DNA of 5,207 nucleotides. Origin: Clostridia bacterium (GTDB taxonomy: Bacteria; Bacillota; Dehalobacteriia; UBA4068). The DNA lies in contig JAAYYR010000196.1 of NCBI GenBank assembly GCA_012515255.1, positions 1 through 5,207 on the forward strand. The letters run 5' to 3'. A model generated the notes under the pieces. It worked only from the letters and a program-made list of their open reading frames with translations. It was not told where the DNA came from and did not search any database. Positions 4,676 to 5,207 of this stretch are shown piece by piece. A program made the translations under genes and the position numbers. Each line of letters starts with the position of its first letter. The first letter of the stretch is position 1.

Positions 4676-5207
4676 CGCACTCACCCCCTTTGGGGAAGGC
4701 TAGGCTAATGCCGACGGCGCCGTCCAGATCTTTGATGGCCCACAAGCCGCCGGCTGCCCGAATCGCTGCCTCCGGCTCCGGGGCCGGCTTAAAGGATCGC
4801 GCATCATAAGAGGGCAGCAGGCGCAGTGTGATCAGGTCCTTCTCCGGGCCTAAATGGGCGAGCATATATGGGCAGCCCTGCTGGGCGGCCCAATCGATCA
4901 CCGTATAGAAAAAGTCATAGAACAAGGTCGCCTGCCGCACCGCCAGCGGCGCTTTTATTTCACTGGTTACGAGGATGTTGACATCGGCATAAACCGCCAT
5001 CTCCGCCAATTCATCGATATAGGCCGTCAATTCAGCGGCTGGCACAGCCTTGGTTTCCCGCTCCCGGAAGAATAAATTGCAGCGCCGCTTCACATAACAA
5101 AGCAAAAGCGCAATACAGGCGATTTGCTGCGGTCGCTCGCTGACGGCGGCCAGCTCTTCGATCATGGCTGACAGTCTGATAATATGCCCGGCGATTTCCT
5201 GCTCCAG
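4668..5207 (-). CDS. Kinase-like protein with degenerate ATPase domain, 5' end beyond the window
   Basis: The frame is open from the window edge through 179 codons to a TGA at 4668-4670; the codons upstream of the internal ATG at 5163-5165 (LEQEIAGHIIRLSA) continue in frame, so the true start lies outside. The visible part begins with a helical region containing IACIALLLCYVKRRCNLFF, similar in layout to the dimerisation helices of sensor kinases, and ends with AAGGLWAIKDLDGAVGISLAFPKGG, which resembles the last helix and strands of a GHKL ATPase domain. Where an N box (E...N) is expected there is LFYDFFYTVIDWAA, and no DxGxG motif is seen before the end, so it probably does not bind ATP in the usual way. 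No membrane segment is convincing apart from the short hydrophobic IACIALLLCYV. It overlaps the true kinase gene by 8 nt. It may scaffold or modulate that kinase. Family assignment is by pattern only; it could be an unrelated regulatory protein. Confidence 0.8.
   Translation of the reverse strand: MEQEIAGHIIRLSAMIEELAAVSERPQQIACIALLLCYVKRRCNLFFRERETKAVPAAELTAYIDELAEMAVYADVNILVTSEIKAPLAVRQATLFYDFFYTVIDWAAQQGCPYMLAHLGPEKDLITLRLLPSYDARSFKPAPEPEAAIRAAGGLWAIKDLDGAVGISLAFPKGGECGD
4679..4686 (-). promoter_or_regulatory. Ribosome binding site for the histidine kinase within the upstream gene
   Basis: The G-rich run AAAGGGGG ends 8 nt before the GTG at 4673-4675, inside the last codons of the preceding gene. 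It is a weaker match (GGxGG type) than other sites here, consistent with the kinase depending on translation coupled to the upstream gene. Exact edges are approximate. Confidence 0.5.

Overview
The window reads as part of a Bacillota (Firmicutes) chromosome, probably from a Clostridia-like anaerobe. This is inferred from strong AGGAGG-type ribosome binding sites, compact hairpin/T-tract terminators, short Cys-anchored lipoproteins with lipocalin-like beta domains, and a NarL-type two-component system. Base composition is mixed, about half G+C. All seven genes lie on the minus strand, so the window is best read from high to low coordinates. No tRNA, rRNA, CRISPR array, insertion sequence or prophage gene was seen.

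Transcription order: (1) 5207-4668, the C-terminal part of a kinase-like protein that appears to have lost its ATP-binding motifs; its start lies outside the window. (2) 4675-3239, a membrane histidine kinase with a His box, N box and G box. (3) 3246-2629, a LuxR/NarL-type response regulator with all its phosphorylation residues. Genes 1/2 and 2/3 each overlap by 8 nt, so they form one translationally coupled signalling operon, closed by a strong terminator at 2576-2599.

Next comes an intergenic regulatory region of about 157 bp (2472-2628). It holds that terminator and a perfect 17-bp palindrome (2542-2558), a good candidate operator. It leads into (4) 2471-2124, a small lipoprotein with one lipocalin-like domain and its own terminator (2075-2112). 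A further 123-bp gap contains a long inverted repeat, followed by (5) 1951-1559, a stand-alone receiver-like protein with none of the phosphorylation residues (a pseudo-receiver). Then come (6) 1490-468, a larger lipoprotein with two lipocalin-like repeats and a C-terminal domain, and (7) 306-1, a TTG-started, mostly helical protein of unknown function that runs off the window. No clear terminator separates 5, 6 and 7.

As a working hypothesis, the set is an envelope-signalling module: a membrane kinase plus a degenerate kinase partner pass phosphate to a NarL-type regulator, which may act at the palindrome ahead of the first lipoprotein gene. The pseudo-receiver and the surface lipoproteins would be accessory or output parts. 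Gene order and residue content are visible; the regulatory links are inference.
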